Origin: Nilaparvata lugens
Lineage: Eukaryota; Arthropoda; Insecta; Hemiptera; Delphacidae
Length of the DNA: 64,000 nt
Assembly: GCF_014356525.2 (NCBI RefSeq)
Contig: NC_052511.1
Location: 27,212,097 to 27,276,096, forward strand
Direction: 5' to 3'
Position numbers and translations under genes: made by a program. This document shows positions 23,952 to 36,084 of this stretch, piece by piece (position 1 is the stretch's first letter; the number at the start of each line of letters is the position of its first letter). Below the pieces are notes generated by a model that saw nothing but the letters and a program-made list of their open reading frames with translations, had not been told where the DNA came from and did not search any database.

Positions 23952-24071
23952 AACAATATTGAAACTTGAAGTACCCTTAATTATTTAAAATATTACAACT
24001 TTACATTTAAAATAATATTAGTTGTAATATTTCAAATAATAAAGGGTACTTCAAGTTTCAATATTGTTTTA
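23952..24071. repeat. Short palindromic insertion in the left dimer arm
   Basis: AACAATATTGAAACTTGAAG at about 23952 is inverted at 24052-24071. A second inner palindrome reads ATATTACAAC / GTTGTAATAT. It is absent from the corresponding place in the right arm. Confidence 0.75.
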
Positions 24072-25157
24072 TTAATTTATAGAAGTAGCCCATTCAAGTG
24101 AAGTTTATATTTTTATAATTTTGATCTAGGCAACCACATGATTGTCCAATCAGTTTAGTGATGATATATGAGAAAAAAACATCCTGGAAACATAAACAAA
24201 ACCATACATAACCTTGATGAGTGAAGAACATTAATTTTAGAATTTATATCAATATATTTGAAATGCAAAGAGAAAATTGTTGTACCAAGTTAAACAAAAT
24301 ATCATCACATAATCAAATACATAAGTTTTTTAAGGAATAGAGTAAGATCTTCTTTTTAAATACCTGATGGATCCGTTGTAAAACTGGTACCGAAAAATGA
24401 TATTTTTTAATTATTTAAAGAAAATAACCTGTACTAGTTTACAAAGGACGCATCAGGAATTTAAAAAGATATAATTATTCTATTCCTTATAATACTTATG
24501 AATTTGATTATGTGATGATATTTTGTTTTACTTGGAATTTTTTTGCATTTCAAAAATTATATTAATATAAATTCTAAAACGCACTTCACTCATCAAGGTT
24601 ATGTATGGTTATGTTTATGTTTTCTCATATCATTACTAAACTGATTGACCAATCATGTGGTTGCCAGATCAAAATTATAAAAAGTTGGAAACATTTAAAT
24701 TATAAATTATAAAGACCATTCTGTATGTAATTATGGTTGCTCTTTATAGAGAAAAAAAATTGTAGTTTTTATTTTGATCAACAAAGTTTGTCAAAAACTA
24801 TTGAACCAAGTTATTTCAAAATGGATTGTGTTGGTTGTAGAATAAAATATTTAGAGAGCACAGGGTTCAAAGATGAGGAAGTTTAAGATTTTATGTTAAA
24901 ATAAAATATTTCAAGTGTAACAACGTGTAAAATGAGTAGGGAACAGTGCAATTTGGCCAAAAAGTGAAATAAGCCTACTAGTGATAAAAAAGTGACCATA
25001 CCTAGATTTGGTGTAAAAAAGGCCGACTTCCCTGGCTGAGTTCGAGTTAAGGATATATAACGTTTGTGAGGAGCGCAATCATTGCATCCACTATTTATTT
25101 GAGGCATCGGTGAGTTGTATGTCCCCACGCACAGACGCACTAGTAGGTTATGCACTA

Positions 25158-25372
25158 TAGTGAGGTCCACGTTATAATGACAGTATTTGATCAACTTTGG
25201 TGTTGCTATCCTTGTCTATTATTTGACAAAGCAGGTAGTACTATCCTTTTCTTACTCTACAACGACGCTAAATCTGTTTTTGACAATGTAGAGAGATAAT
25301 TAATCAAGGCAGAGTATCGGCAACGCTGTTCTCCCATCTTAATCCACTGTCATTATAACGTGGATCTTACTA
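25158..25372. mobile_element. MITE, 'TAGTGAGGTCC' family, copy B
   Basis: 215 bp with TA on both sides (25156-25157, 25373-25374). The inner orientation is reversed relative to copies A, C and D. It lies in the right dimer arm only. Confidence 0.9.
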
Positions 25373-25527
25373 TAGTAAGATTTGGTTTAGATGGGTTTGG
25401 TAAGATTAACTTCTCCTTTTGCATTGGAGTTTTGAGTGTTAAACAGTGAACTGACAGTTGTCACAGAATATTTTTTAAAATTGAAAAAAGTGAAAAATAC
25501 CTGATGTGTCCGTTATAAATAATTACC

Positions 25528-26159
25528 AAAAATTAGCAGATGGTAAGTTGTACATGCTGTTGAAGGTACCGGTATTTTTACTCTTAAGGTTAAATAATTA
25601 TTTATATGCTACTAACCAAAATTCAACGTCTACATTAACCATGTTTCAAAATTATTTTTATCACAAATTAATCGCAGTGAATTTTGAAAAATAATAGTAT
25701 CACTATTTTAATTTTCACATTCAACAATATTTTTAATCATCACGAGCGAGATACGAGGACAAGAATATTTTTGTATTTGTACATTATTTTGTACTGAGTA
25801 CTGACACTGATCAGGTGATCACCAGTGTTGCCAATGGCAATGGACAAAATTACCCAAAATTTTCCCCGGAACCAGTCTCAAATACCCGGAATTATAAACT
25901 GGAATCCCCGAAAAATTCCCGGAAATAAAATGATGATTTTTCTCAATATAATATAGTCATTAAATAAAAAAGTAGTTGAGATTGAAGCATGTATAAACGT
26001 TTCTCTACTCAATTTTGTTTTATCATCCTTTGAACAACAAAGAGAGACCGTTTCTGAGCATGCTGCTGCAACACTTTTTTTAAAGTGAAAATTTCTCGTA
26101 AAGAGAGCAGCCATTTCGCAATTTTGTCGAAGAGCGTACTCGAAGTGTGAGCACCAACG
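25528..26159. other. Gene-free stretch with repeat-like sequence
   Basis: AT-rich; 25815-25925 has AATTCCCGG-type phrases typical of a dispersed repeat. The phrase ACCAACGAGCTAAAATATAG near 26150 recurs inverted near 41124 and again, in part, near 61940. Confidence 0.4.
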
Positions 26160-26406
26160 AGCTAAAATATAGTAAACCATAGAGCGGCTGTTGGTGTGCT
26201 TTCAGCGCTCTCAATGTGTTACACGGCCAACAAAGGGCAGCCATGACAGAGAGAGGCAAGAAGAGCCTCTGTCACTGCAGGAATAGGTGTGTTTTTGTGA
26301 ATTAAATTGATTTCTATGACTAATTATTATATTTATGATTATGATGGTATTGCAAACTTGACTAGAATGAACTATAGACATCAGCTCATATTATATGATC
26401 ATCTTA

Positions 26407-26526
26407 GGCCGGTATTAAATAGTAATAGTATTAGACGGTAACATGAAAAAAGATGAAAATATGATTTCGTACAACTTATTTCATATGATCTGCATATGAC
26501 AGAAATATTACCGTCTACTACCGGCC
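26407..26526. mobile_element. MITE, 'GGCCGGTATTA' family, copy 1
   Basis: 120 bp; near-palindromic ends GGCCGGTATTA and TACTACCGGCC; TTA on both sides (26404-26406, 26527-26529). The 3-bp TWA duplication fits PIF/Harbinger-type MITEs. Confidence 0.85.
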
Positions 26527-27598
26527 TTAGCTTGTTATTTTTTTGACTACTTTGCCTTCTTGTTTTAAACTTAGATAAAATCTGGTGTGGCGCACTCACA
26601 CAACTTTTCTTGCCGTTATGAGGATTGATCACCTGATGCTAGTGTTCTCGCGTATCTCAAGTCTACTTATAAACAAAGATCTGAGCCAGCTGGTGACAGG
26701 ACAATAACGCTGGTGAACAAAGACCTTAAAGAGATAAGAGATGCATCTTTAAGGTTTTTGCTGGAGATATTTTCATGCTCAATCTTTTCCACTCAATTTT
26801 TTTTTTGTTTAATTTGTATCTGAAGCCTGATAATTTGGAATCTAGAATCAAACTTTGCATAGATGGGGCGGAGCTCCTGAAATTTTTACAAATATGGGAC
26901 TTGTGGCAGTTGATAGAGCTTATCGATAACTATTTTAGGTATAAATTTAATCAAAATCGTTGGAGCCGTTTTCGAGAAAATCGCGAAAAACCCTGTTTTT
27001 GACAACATATTCTACATTTTAGCCGCCATCTTGAATTGCATTTGATCGAAATTGTTCGTGTCGGATCCTTATATTGTAGGGACCTTAAGTTCCAAATTTC
27101 AAGTCACTCCGACTCCACTGAATGGGAGATGAGATATCGTGTACACCAAGGAGCTATTATAGTAAACCATAGAGCGGCTGTTGGTGTGCTTACAGCGCTC
27201 TCAATGTGTTACACGGCCAACTAAGGGCAACCATGACAGAGAGAGCCAACAAGAGCCTCTATAACAGTATACATACAGTACGGAAACTTGGCTAGTACCC
27301 TGACGCTAAAATCCGCCATCTTGTTAGGAAGCGCCGCATTGTAATAGTATTGATGGTAGGTTCGGATCACTTCAATGATCCGGATCAATTGATCTCATTC
27401 ACTGCCACGAGCCAATCAGAAGACCAGGATTGGAACTTCCCAAGGTCACGTGACGTGTTTAGTATTGGGGTCATGTAGAAAGCATTGGTTAGATAGGCGA
27501 TTGATTACAAGTTTCCATTCTGTACCTATTCTGTGCCTCTATTGCCAGTCTGCTACTGCAGGAATAGATGTGTTTTTGTGAGTTAAATTGACTTCTAT

Positions 27599-27766
27599 AG
27601 GTGCGTACAGATATACGCGCCGCGAACATGAGCAATTCACTTTTAATCAGCTGACTATATCATCTGTATTTTTACAAAAATGGAAAGATACAGATAAAAA
27701 AAGCTTGGCATCAGCTGATTAAAAGTGAATTACTCATGTTCGCGGCGCGTATATCTGTACGCACCT
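27599..27766. mobile_element. 168-bp near-perfect palindrome MITE
   Basis: AGGTGCGTACAGATATACGC is inverted at 27747-27766; the arms pair for about 55 bp, including GCGCCGCGAACATGAG. The terminal phrase GTGCGTACAGA recurs (inverted) in the tandem block at 28300-28830, so these belong to one family. Confidence 0.8.
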
Positions 27767-27881
27767 TTAAACTAAATATTATCATTATGATATTTTATGG
27801 TGATGATTATGGTATTGCAAACTTGACTGGAATGAACTATAGACATCGGCTTATATTAAATCAAAAAAAATAACAAACTAA

Positions 27882-28187
27882 GGCCGGTATTAGACAGTAA
27901 TATTTCTGTCATATTATGCAGATCATATGAAATAAGTTGTACGAAATCATAATTTTAAATATCATAGAACTATTACCGGGTATAAAGAAAATAAAAATCT
28001 CAGTACCCTTTTTTTTAAATATTTTATCACGACATGTTTCGGTCATTTATGCCATTTTCAAGTGATATGAATTAAATAAATAAATACTAAATAGAGTATT
28101 TTAAAAAAAGGGTACTGAGATTTTTATTTTCTTTATATTTATATTACAAGTAGCCCTATACAGGAAAGAGATAAACTATTACCGGCC
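27882..28187. mobile_element. MITE, 'GGCCGGTATTA' family, copy 2, with nested palindrome
   Basis: The ends are GGCCGGTATTAGACAGTAAT and ATTACCGGCC; TAA on both sides (27879-27881, 28188-28190). A second palindrome (27981-28137; AAGAAAATAAAAATCTCAGT and its inverse) is inserted inside. Confidence 0.85.
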
Positions 28188-28245
28188 TAACATCAAACAA
28201 AACCGGCCTAACATGATCATAATATAATAATATTATATAATAATA

Positions 28246-28320
28246 TGTTAGGCCAGTATTAGACGGTAATAGTTCTATGATATGGAAAAATATGATTTCG
28301 TACAACTTAAAGCCTTGTAC
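28246..28320. mobile_element. MITE fragment, 'GGCCGGTATTA' family, copy 3
   Basis: One end only (GGCCAGTATTAGACGGTAAT), running into GATTTCGTACAACTT as in copies 1 and 2, then lost at about 28310. Confidence 0.7.
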
Positions 28321-28339
28321 ACACGTCTGTACAGATTCG

Positions 28340-28830
28340 CGCAAACAATCTAAAGCTGCGTACACATATTCATGCTTCCAACCAGCACCGAGCATGCTCC
28401 TCCCTTGTACCACCCTCGTACCACCATCGAACCACAGTCGCACCGCCCACGCACCCATCATGAACGTTATGGAAGATGTTAAGCTGCGTACACATACTCG
28501 TGCTTCCAACCCGCACCAAGCACGCTCCTCCCTCGTACCGCCCACGTACCACCATTGCACAGCAATCGCTCCGCCTCCGCTCTCTACTCGCACCGATCAT
28601 GAACGTTACGGAAGATGGTAAATCTTCTCGTGTTCCCCAGTCGAACCATTGTTGCTCGCCGGTCGATCATCAATCGCTCTGCTGGAGTGACGTTCGGTCT
28701 TGGAGCGGAACGATAGTCTGTACGCACCTTTAGATCTTCTCGCGTTCCCCGGTCGATCATCAATCGCTCTGCTGGAGTGACGTTTGGTTGCGGAGCAGAG
28801 CGACAGTCTGTACGCACCTTCTTTATGTAC
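28340..28830. repeat. Two adjacent tandem duplications in GC-richer DNA
   Basis: A ~125-bp unit starting AAGCTGCGTACACAT occurs at 28360 and 28482. A ~100-bp unit with GGTCGATCATCAATCGCTCT and ending GTCTGTACGCACC occurs at 28627-28732 and 28735-28820. They share GTACGCACC-type ends with the palindrome 27599-27766. Overlapping open frames here are by-products of GC content. Confidence 0.7.
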
Positions 28831-28918
28831 ACATGCCTTGGCATTCAAAAAGCTATCTGATTTGCAGACGACAGGAAGACATGGTAGATGTAAATTTTCC
28901 ACATCATGACAACAATGA

Positions 28919-31687
28919 TGTCAGATTTCGCACTATGCATTGTGTTCTTGTCCCAACTTGTCGCATTAGTGCACAAGTCACTTTGTCATCAGTCCACTTT
29001 CACTGTGTTTTCTGCAGTTCACAGATTACATCAGTTTTTTGTCATGCTACATTTGTACATTAATTTTATTGTACATTTTGGTATTATTTAATATTATTTT
29101 GGAGTATTTCCTACCGTGTCTAGACGTTTTTTACGCATATCTTTTTCATCGACGTGACTATACGTAGTTTCTTACAACGCAATTCGTGCATGCACTTTCC
29201 TGTTTCCTTTTTCACACAGCAATGGCGTAACAGTTCACATCAGCTTTTTTCCGTTCTTCAATTTTCGTCGCTTTCAATTCAAAATTTTCAATTCTCAAGT
29301 TTTAAATTCATGTTTATTCAACGTAGAATGTTTCTTCCAGTGCTTCGATAAAGTTTCAGTACTTTCGGTTCGTTAGTTTGTGAAATATCTTCAATCTCAG
29401 TATTTGGTATGTCAGAGCACGTTTCATTCGTCACGATTATTTCGAATTTTTATCTTCAATTTAAATTTATTCACTTCTCAGTGTGAGAACTCAAATCATT
29501 TTCATATTACTGATTATGAAAATCAAGTTTCCAGAACATTCAACATTCAGCAACAAGTTATATGATTGAACTGAACATTCATTTGTGGTAGGCATTTTGT
29601 GGTAGGGCTTGAGGCCCAATTTCGCATTCATTCGTTTCATTGAAGTAATTCTGGTCTCGCGGGACATTATTACTGGTGTGTTGCTTGCATTCCAAGATCA
29701 CACTCTCATCATTTCACGGTGCAGTCAGACGTTCTGCTCTGTATCCGTTTTTGTTAGGTTAGTCAGCTAGCTACCTAATCATTCATTGCTAGATCGAAGT
29801 ATTAGCAATTTTCATGTCCACCCCGTAGATGGTGTATCAGTTTCAATCAGTTCTTTTAGTGATCTACGAACATTTGTTACATTTCATTCACCATGCCAAG
29901 CATTTGGATGGTTGTCTATTCAGACATTCACTTAGCATCAGTGTTGTGATTTTTGGCCGTAGCCAACTCAATTAACTTTGCACTTCATTCACCGTGCCTA
30001 AACTTTTGGACGGTTCATTCAATTCAGTGAATCTTCAGCTACGTTACTTTCAAGTTTATGTGTTGCATATCTCAACTGTGTCACACCATCATTGTGTCAG
30101 TCTTGCCCGTATTGCACTGACAATAGTTAACCTGACATTACCCACTCATCGCTGTGTCGCCGCCGTTCCTGTGTCGTCACCACTGAGACATCGCTGTTGG
30201 CTATCCTGATTCATCAACATTCCAGTCCGGAGTCTGTCGCTCGGATTGATTCTTGTCCTGCCTGTGGGTCATCCCAGTCGCCGCTCTTCATGGTTCGCCG
30301 TCCAGTCCAGCTCCGGTAGCTCGCTCTGGTCCGCTCCATTTCGTGGGTCCATCCAGGTCTCCACCATCGTCCGGTATCATCGAGGGGGTCTCGATGTACT
30401 GCCCATCCAATTCAAGATTGGATCTCATGCTCTTCATGCATTTGATAAGTATTCTGTATCAATTTTGAATCATTATCAGCATTTTTATTATTTGTTCAAT
30501 TGCCTTGTTTGTTTAATTATTATTTGACCTTTTCAGGGTTTACTTGGAATTATTTATTCTAAAGTCGCGATTCCCATTTGTAGACACAACTTTTTACCAA
30601 TATTTTTGGAAGTATTGCAAGTATTTGTACTTTACATTTTTCATATTGACTTATTTATATATCTGATCATATCAGACTTTGATCTATCATTTAAAGTTAG
30701 TCTAAGCCATTGTCAATTACGTTCTTGAATACAGTGTCTGTTTCATTTCACTGTACTACCTATTTTATATTGTCTTTAAAATTATTAATTACATTGAATA
30801 TATGCTTTTCAATTGACGTTCAACTCATGATTATTTAGTGTATCTAATAAAACCTATCCAGAACTACAAAGGTTTTAATATGTCCTGAAAGTGTTTGTTT
30901 ATTACTCAACATTTAGTATTTATATTTAATTGTTCTTTATTATCAAACTACATTTACCTTTTGTATTTTTTGTGATTACTCATTGACCTGACTTTTCTCT
31001 ATTACTTATTGTCATTTGAAGGTTTATTTTCTCTTTGAATGATGCACTAGCTCATTACGGAGCATTACATATAGTAGGTTTATACTTATTCATTAGTCAC
31101 AAATTGTTTTTTAATTTGAATGACGAACGATCTCAATGCTAAAATTATAACATTCAAGTCCCAGAATTTATTACTGTAGGCACTTTATTCATAAATGTAT
31201 GTTTGCTATATATAATATATAAGTTTTTCAGTTATACATTTTCAGTATTTCAGTACTTGCATCATGGTTTGTAATGTATCAATCAATTTCACTAGGAATT
31301 TGGTCTTGTACCTAAATTAAATTTTCCTGTTATCAAGTCAGCATTTATCAATTGACAATCTCAATTTTTACTGTTTCAATTGTTTACTATGTCATTTTTT
31401 ATTTCTCGTCAGTCAACTGCCCTGTGTGGCATTTCCTAAATTTAAGACAATATGTCACGTTTCTCAGAGTATATAATAAATCTATTGAACTGTTTTACTT
31501 AAACCTTATTTTTTTATTTGGCGTCTTTCCCAGCTACCAGTTTTATTATAAATTATCATTCATTTTTTTCATGTTGGATTTGTGCAGTAGTACAATAAAT
31601 ATACAATTCATACATCTTAACAATTTTTATTTACAAAAGCATTTCTTACAGTCCACTATTATTTCATTCAGTGGCACAGATCACACA
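28919..31687 (+). repeat. BEL/Pao 5' LTR
   Basis: About 2.77 kb, TG...CA ends (TGTCAGATTT ... GATCACACA). The start is inferred from the TG and the flanking AATGA; the end is firm because both LTRs diverge right after CACACA. The small open frames in it recur in the 3' LTR and are not genes. Confidence 0.8.
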
Positions 31688-31695
31688 TGTTAAAA

Positions 31696-31713
31696 TGGTC
31701 CTCCTTCGGCCAG
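31696..31713 (+). promoter_or_regulatory. Candidate primer-binding site
   Basis: TGGTCCTCCTTCGGCCAG starts eight bases after the LTR end. TGG is the expected complement of a tRNA 3' CCA. The tRNA is not identified. Confidence 0.5.
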
Positions 31714-32191
31714 ATCAAGGCCAGTAACCTGGGACAACTCATTATCTAATGACCCCTGGTCAACTCAAACTTTTTTAAATTTGTAAAAAAAAAAAAAATC
31801 ATCCTGATCTTTAACATTGACGCCTTAGTTTTAGGGTCCAATTTTTGACATTAACTATTGTATTAGCATTGTTTGTATTAATAGATTCTCATTCATTTTC
31901 AAGGTTAACTGGACCCCAGACAAGCACGCTGCGCTCGTGTTGGTACCAGTCTCTCAAGACCTGAATCATTGTAAGCTGCCACACTGCATCCTGTGCACAA
32001 GTTGCTCGAGCGCCACCATTATCACTTGCTTGGTGTCACATCACTCAGTTCATTTGGCTCTCCACACAAGCCTTGGTGACACATCTTCTTGCAAACGTTT
32101 GCGCTTTAACGTGGGCACACGCACAACTACAGTTGGCAGCATTTTAGGGTCGCAAGTATTCTAATTTTAAGTTGTAGTAATCTTTGTAATC
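31714..32191 (+). other. BEL/Pao leader between primer site and gag
   Basis: Untranslated leader with an A-tract near 31786-31797. No conserved protein; an open stretch at 31937-32164 ends before the gag start. Confidence 0.5.
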
Positions 32192-32524
32192 ATGGCTACT
32201 GAAGTTCTTCCAACTGATATCTCGGCGCTAATAGCAAAGAGAAAAAATCTGTTTGATCACCTACAGTGGCTCATTGATCAGTTTAATTTTGAAACGCCTA
32301 GAAATCAGCTAGAATATCATGAATTAATCACTGTCAAAGAGGAAATTGATACCCTTCGACACGCCTATGTTAATATCAAGGATAGCTTAGACGAAGGGGA
32401 TCCCAATGGAGACAAAACTATTCATTATGAAATTTCAAAAAATTTTATTAACATTACTTCTAGAATCAAGGCCAATCTGGCAGCCTTTGAAGAGGTAATA
32501 GGGTTCTCGTTGAACCTGCATTAG
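32192..32524 (+). pseudogene. BEL/Pao gag, N-terminal part
   Basis: The ATG at 32192 opens 110 residues that are helical and charged (MATEVLPTDISALIAKRKNL...), as at the start of BEL gag proteins. It ends at a stop overlapping the start of the next frame. The gag domain continues in another frame from 32524, so one indel near 32510-32524 has split the polyprotein. It would assemble the particle shell with the next segment. Confidence 0.75.
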
Positions 32525-35500
32525 TGCATGCCCCCACTCCACGACCTATTCAAGTTTCACAAGGTTTCAAATTACCAGAAATACCATTACCTCGTTTTAA
32601 TGGTGATTTTGAAAATTGGTTGAATTTTCGTTCTGCATTTACTAGTATTATAGTTGATAATGATTCAGTTCATAACAGTGCAAAGTTTCAATATCTCAAA
32701 CAGGTATTATCCGGCGAAGCGTTGAATAGAATCGCCAATGCACCACCAGGTGATTTCACTTTAGCTTGGAATTTGTTGAAAACCAGGTACGACAATCCAA
32801 TACTTATTGCTGATCGACATGTTTTGGCAATTTTGAACCCACCGCAACTCAATTCAAAATCAGCACAATCTTGGCGCAGTCTTATTGACCATCAAAAAAC
32901 AAACATTTTTGCTTTAGAAGCACTTGATTTAGGTATAGATGTTAAAGACCTTCTGTTCATGTATGTCACTGTGTCTCGTTTTGATATTGCTACCCTACGT
33001 GATTGGGAGCGATACAACTCTACTATGGATGATGTTTCTATTGACAATCTCTGGAACTTTATGGAGTCTCAACATAAAGTGTCACAAGCTGTGTCACTTA
33101 ATTTGAATCACTCAGCTCAGGTCAATCCTAGGGCTAACCAGCAGCAGCCCAGCAGATCGGCAGCTCTTTCTTTCAACTCTAACAATCGTAGTATTGGAAC
33201 ATCCAATTCATCATTCAACAACAGTCGCAGTACTGCTACACCCAATTTGGTATTTCAACGTCCCAATGCTTGCTTGTATTGTAACAACTCGGCACATTCT
33301 GTCTTCACTTGTTCTCAGCTGTCAAATCTACAGCCACAAGCTCGTGTTGACGCAGTACGCAAAAAGCACTTGTGCTTCAATTGTCTCCGCCCATTTTCAA
33401 CAGGACACCAATGCTTTGGTGCATGTAAGCAGTGTGGCAAGGCACATCATTCCATTTTGCACGGTGCATCATTTCAATTTACGTCATCTTGCTCTAAGGC
33501 TACAGCAAATGCCAACAGTGTTCAATTAAGGAATACTACAATTTCCTCCAACAGCAGTCGTTCAGCACATCTTCACAGCTGCAGTTGTGGTTCACAGCCG
33601 GCAGTCAACCTCCGCACGTCGCCGCTCGCTTCATCATCAGTTGTCGCATCTACTTCTGAACAGTCATTGAATTCAACTGTAGAGTCATCTGCTAGGTCGC
33701 CGATTCCAGCCGCTGGTCAAGTAGTTAGTAACTCCAGTCACACATATGATGGCAACAAAAATTCAACAGTATCCATCATGCCTACTGCAGAGGTAGTAGT
33801 CTATAATAAGGTTGGTCAACCTATTTTGTGTCGCACATTGTTGGACACAGGTAGTGACACCTGTTTCATTTCCAAACATCTTGCTTCATGGTTGTCTTTA
33901 GTTTCAACTTGTCATAACAATACTATACATACAGTTTCTGGCATCAATACAGCACCGATGTATTCCACATCTGTGGAAGTGTTTTCTTCTGATCGCACAT
34001 GGTCTAGAAAGGTCTCTTGCATTATTGCCGACAAAATTACACCCAGTCTTCCACCAGTAGGAATTGATATTTCAAAACTTAGTTTGCCCACTCACATTCA
34101 GCTTGCTGATCCTGCTTTTCACCTTTCTCAGGGAATCGATCTTCTTTTGAGCGTTTCAGTCTATGCTTCCATATTGACATTCGGTCAAATTCAAATTTCA
34201 TCTGACTGCATTTTGCAAGGCACCAAACTAGGTTGGGTGGTTTGGGGTGCTGTCTTGTCCACACACTCATCTCAGATAGAACCTTCTGTTCATTCCAACT
34301 TCATTTCTACTTGTGAGATTTCCAATCAGATGGAAAAATTTTGGAAGCTTGAAGAAGTTCTTCCTAAGGACAATCTAACAGCTGAGCACCGAAAGATTGA
34401 ACAGCATTATCTTGCCAATGTCGAGCGTGCCTCAGACGGCAGATTTTCTGTGGCTCTTCCCAAAAAAGAGTCATTTCACACTCTAGGTCAATCTCGTTTC
34501 CAAGCTCTTAACCGTTTCCATTCACTGGAAAAAAGATTGGCTGCTAATCCTGAATTGAAGGAGCAGTATACGGCATTCATGGATGAGTATCAATCATTGG
34601 GACACATGTCTCCAGTTCCACCCTTGCAACCATTTGACAAATGTTTCCACATTCCGCATCACCCAGTCTTCAAGCCTGATTCTACAACTACCAACCTTCG
34701 AGTAGTATTTGATGCGTCAGCAAAATCTAATACCGGCATTTCTCTCAACGAAGTACTGCATATAGGTTATACAGTTCAACCTGAACTTTTTGACATTGTT
34801 TTGCGATTTCGTACGCATCGAATAGCATTTATTTCAGATGTGACTAAAATGTATCGTCAGATTTTGCTGCATCCTGATGATCGTAACTTCCAACGTATTT
34901 TTTGGCGAGCAGACATCAACCAACCTATTCAGGAATTCGTTCTGAATACTGTCAGCTATGGAACTGCACCTGCTGCCTTTTTAGCAACACGTACACTCAA
35001 TCATCTTGCTGATATAGACTGTCAACCAGATTCGCCAGTTTCCATCACTATCAAAAATGGCTTTTACGTTGATGATCTTATTTCAGGGTGTTCATCTCTT
35101 GAAGAAGCTATTCCTCTGGTTCAACAGCTGATTGCTACACTGCAGGGAGGTGGTTTTGAGCTTAGAAAGTGGCTTTCTAATTCTAGTGAATTATTATCTA
35201 CTATTCCGTCACATTTGATTGAGACAGTTTCGTCAAAACCTCTATCCGATTCTAATGATAGTGTTGTCAAGGCTCTAGGCCTCATTTGGAATGCCACTTC
35301 GGATGTTCTCCTCATTTCATCTAGTGTTTCAGAAGTTTTACCCAAAAAATCATTCACAAAAAGGGAATTTCTCTCTTGCATATCCAGCATTTTTGATCCG
35401 CTTGGTCTAATCTCTCCGGTTGTCATCCTACCAAAAATTTTATTTCAAAAACTCTGGTTATTAAAAATTGACTGGGATCAGAAACTTCCTCAGGATTTAT

Positions 35501-36084
35501 TGGAGGAATGGTTAGCAATTCTACATCAATTACCAAGTATTTCCAACATTTCATTTCCACGCTGTGTCTTACCTCATGACGTTGATGCCTCTTTGGAATT
35601 ACATGCGTTCTGCGATGCCAGTATCGCCGCATATGGTGCTTGTCTATACATATGCAGTGAATCACCAACTGGAGTCAAGACTCAATTACTCACCTCAAAA
35701 TCGAAGTTGGCGTCTCTCAACCCATTGTTAACAATCCCACGGTTAGAATTACAAGCCGCTCTATTAGCATCACGTCTAGTCAACAAAGTAATCAGCGCTG
35801 CAAAACTTGTTTTTTCAGGAGTTTATTTATGGACCGACTCAAAAATAGTGTGTGATTGGCTGAAGGTCATGCCAAATCGTTCTGATATTTTCGTTTCAAC
35901 CAGAATCTCAGAGATTCAAAACACCACTTCTAATTTCCATTGGAATCATGTACGCACAGCAGACAATCCTGCCGACCTGGTTTCTAGGGGTTGCTCACCT
36001 AACATTTTGGTTTCTAGTAAGTTGTGGTGGAATGGACCATCATGGCTAGCAAATTCACCTGGAAGGAGATTTCATCGAATGTAA
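32524..36084 (+). pseudogene. BEL/Pao gag-protease-RT-RNase H polyprotein segment
   Basis: An open frame of 1186 codons with no ATG at its start (GTG), consistent with being the continuation of gag. Domains in order: DUF1759-type gag (about residues 15-165; LPRFNGDFENW), zinc knuckles (about 250-315; CLYC, CFNC, CKQCGKAHH), aspartic protease (LLDTGSDTC, about 436-446), reverse transcriptase (FDASAKS about 729; YVDDL about 847), RNase H (FCDAS about 1029; WTDSK about 1103). Each catalytic motif is intact. The frame breaks near 36055-36084, just before the integrase. Confidence 0.92.

Larger units (their letters stand above)
23125..25527. mobile_element. 2.4-kb inverted dimer (head-to-head element pair)
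   Basis: GGGTAATTATTTATAACGGA at 23125 is inverted at 25527, and the two halves are inverted copies of one another nearly throughout, centred near 24405. Related ends (ACCTGATGGATCCGTT and its partner AAAGGACGCATCAGG) also occur at the centre (about 24361 and 24446). Each half therefore looks like a complete element with its own two ends, joined inverted. Left-arm insertions: 23378-23698 and 23952-24071. Right-arm insertion: 25158-25372. The left arm also lacks about 170 bp that the right arm has. No transposase ORF. Confidence 0.82.
26160..27900. repeat. Direct duplication of a repeat block
   Basis: 26160-26270 recurs at 27157-27260 (shared phrase AGAGCGGCTGTTGGTGTGCT). 26277-26400 recurs at 27555-27890 (shared phrase ATGGTATTGCAAACTTGACT), the second copy interrupted by the palindrome 27599-27766. 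An inverted piece of the 12540-13480 family lies between them. Confidence 0.7.

Noticed and set aside
28156..28902. Several overlapping open frames on both strands
   Set aside because: Produced by GC-richer tandem repeats; translations are repetitive and differ between frames.
29994..31693. Open frames within the BEL/Pao LTR
   Set aside because: The same frames recur in the 3' LTR (37752-39535) with no known domain; non-coding LTR sequence.
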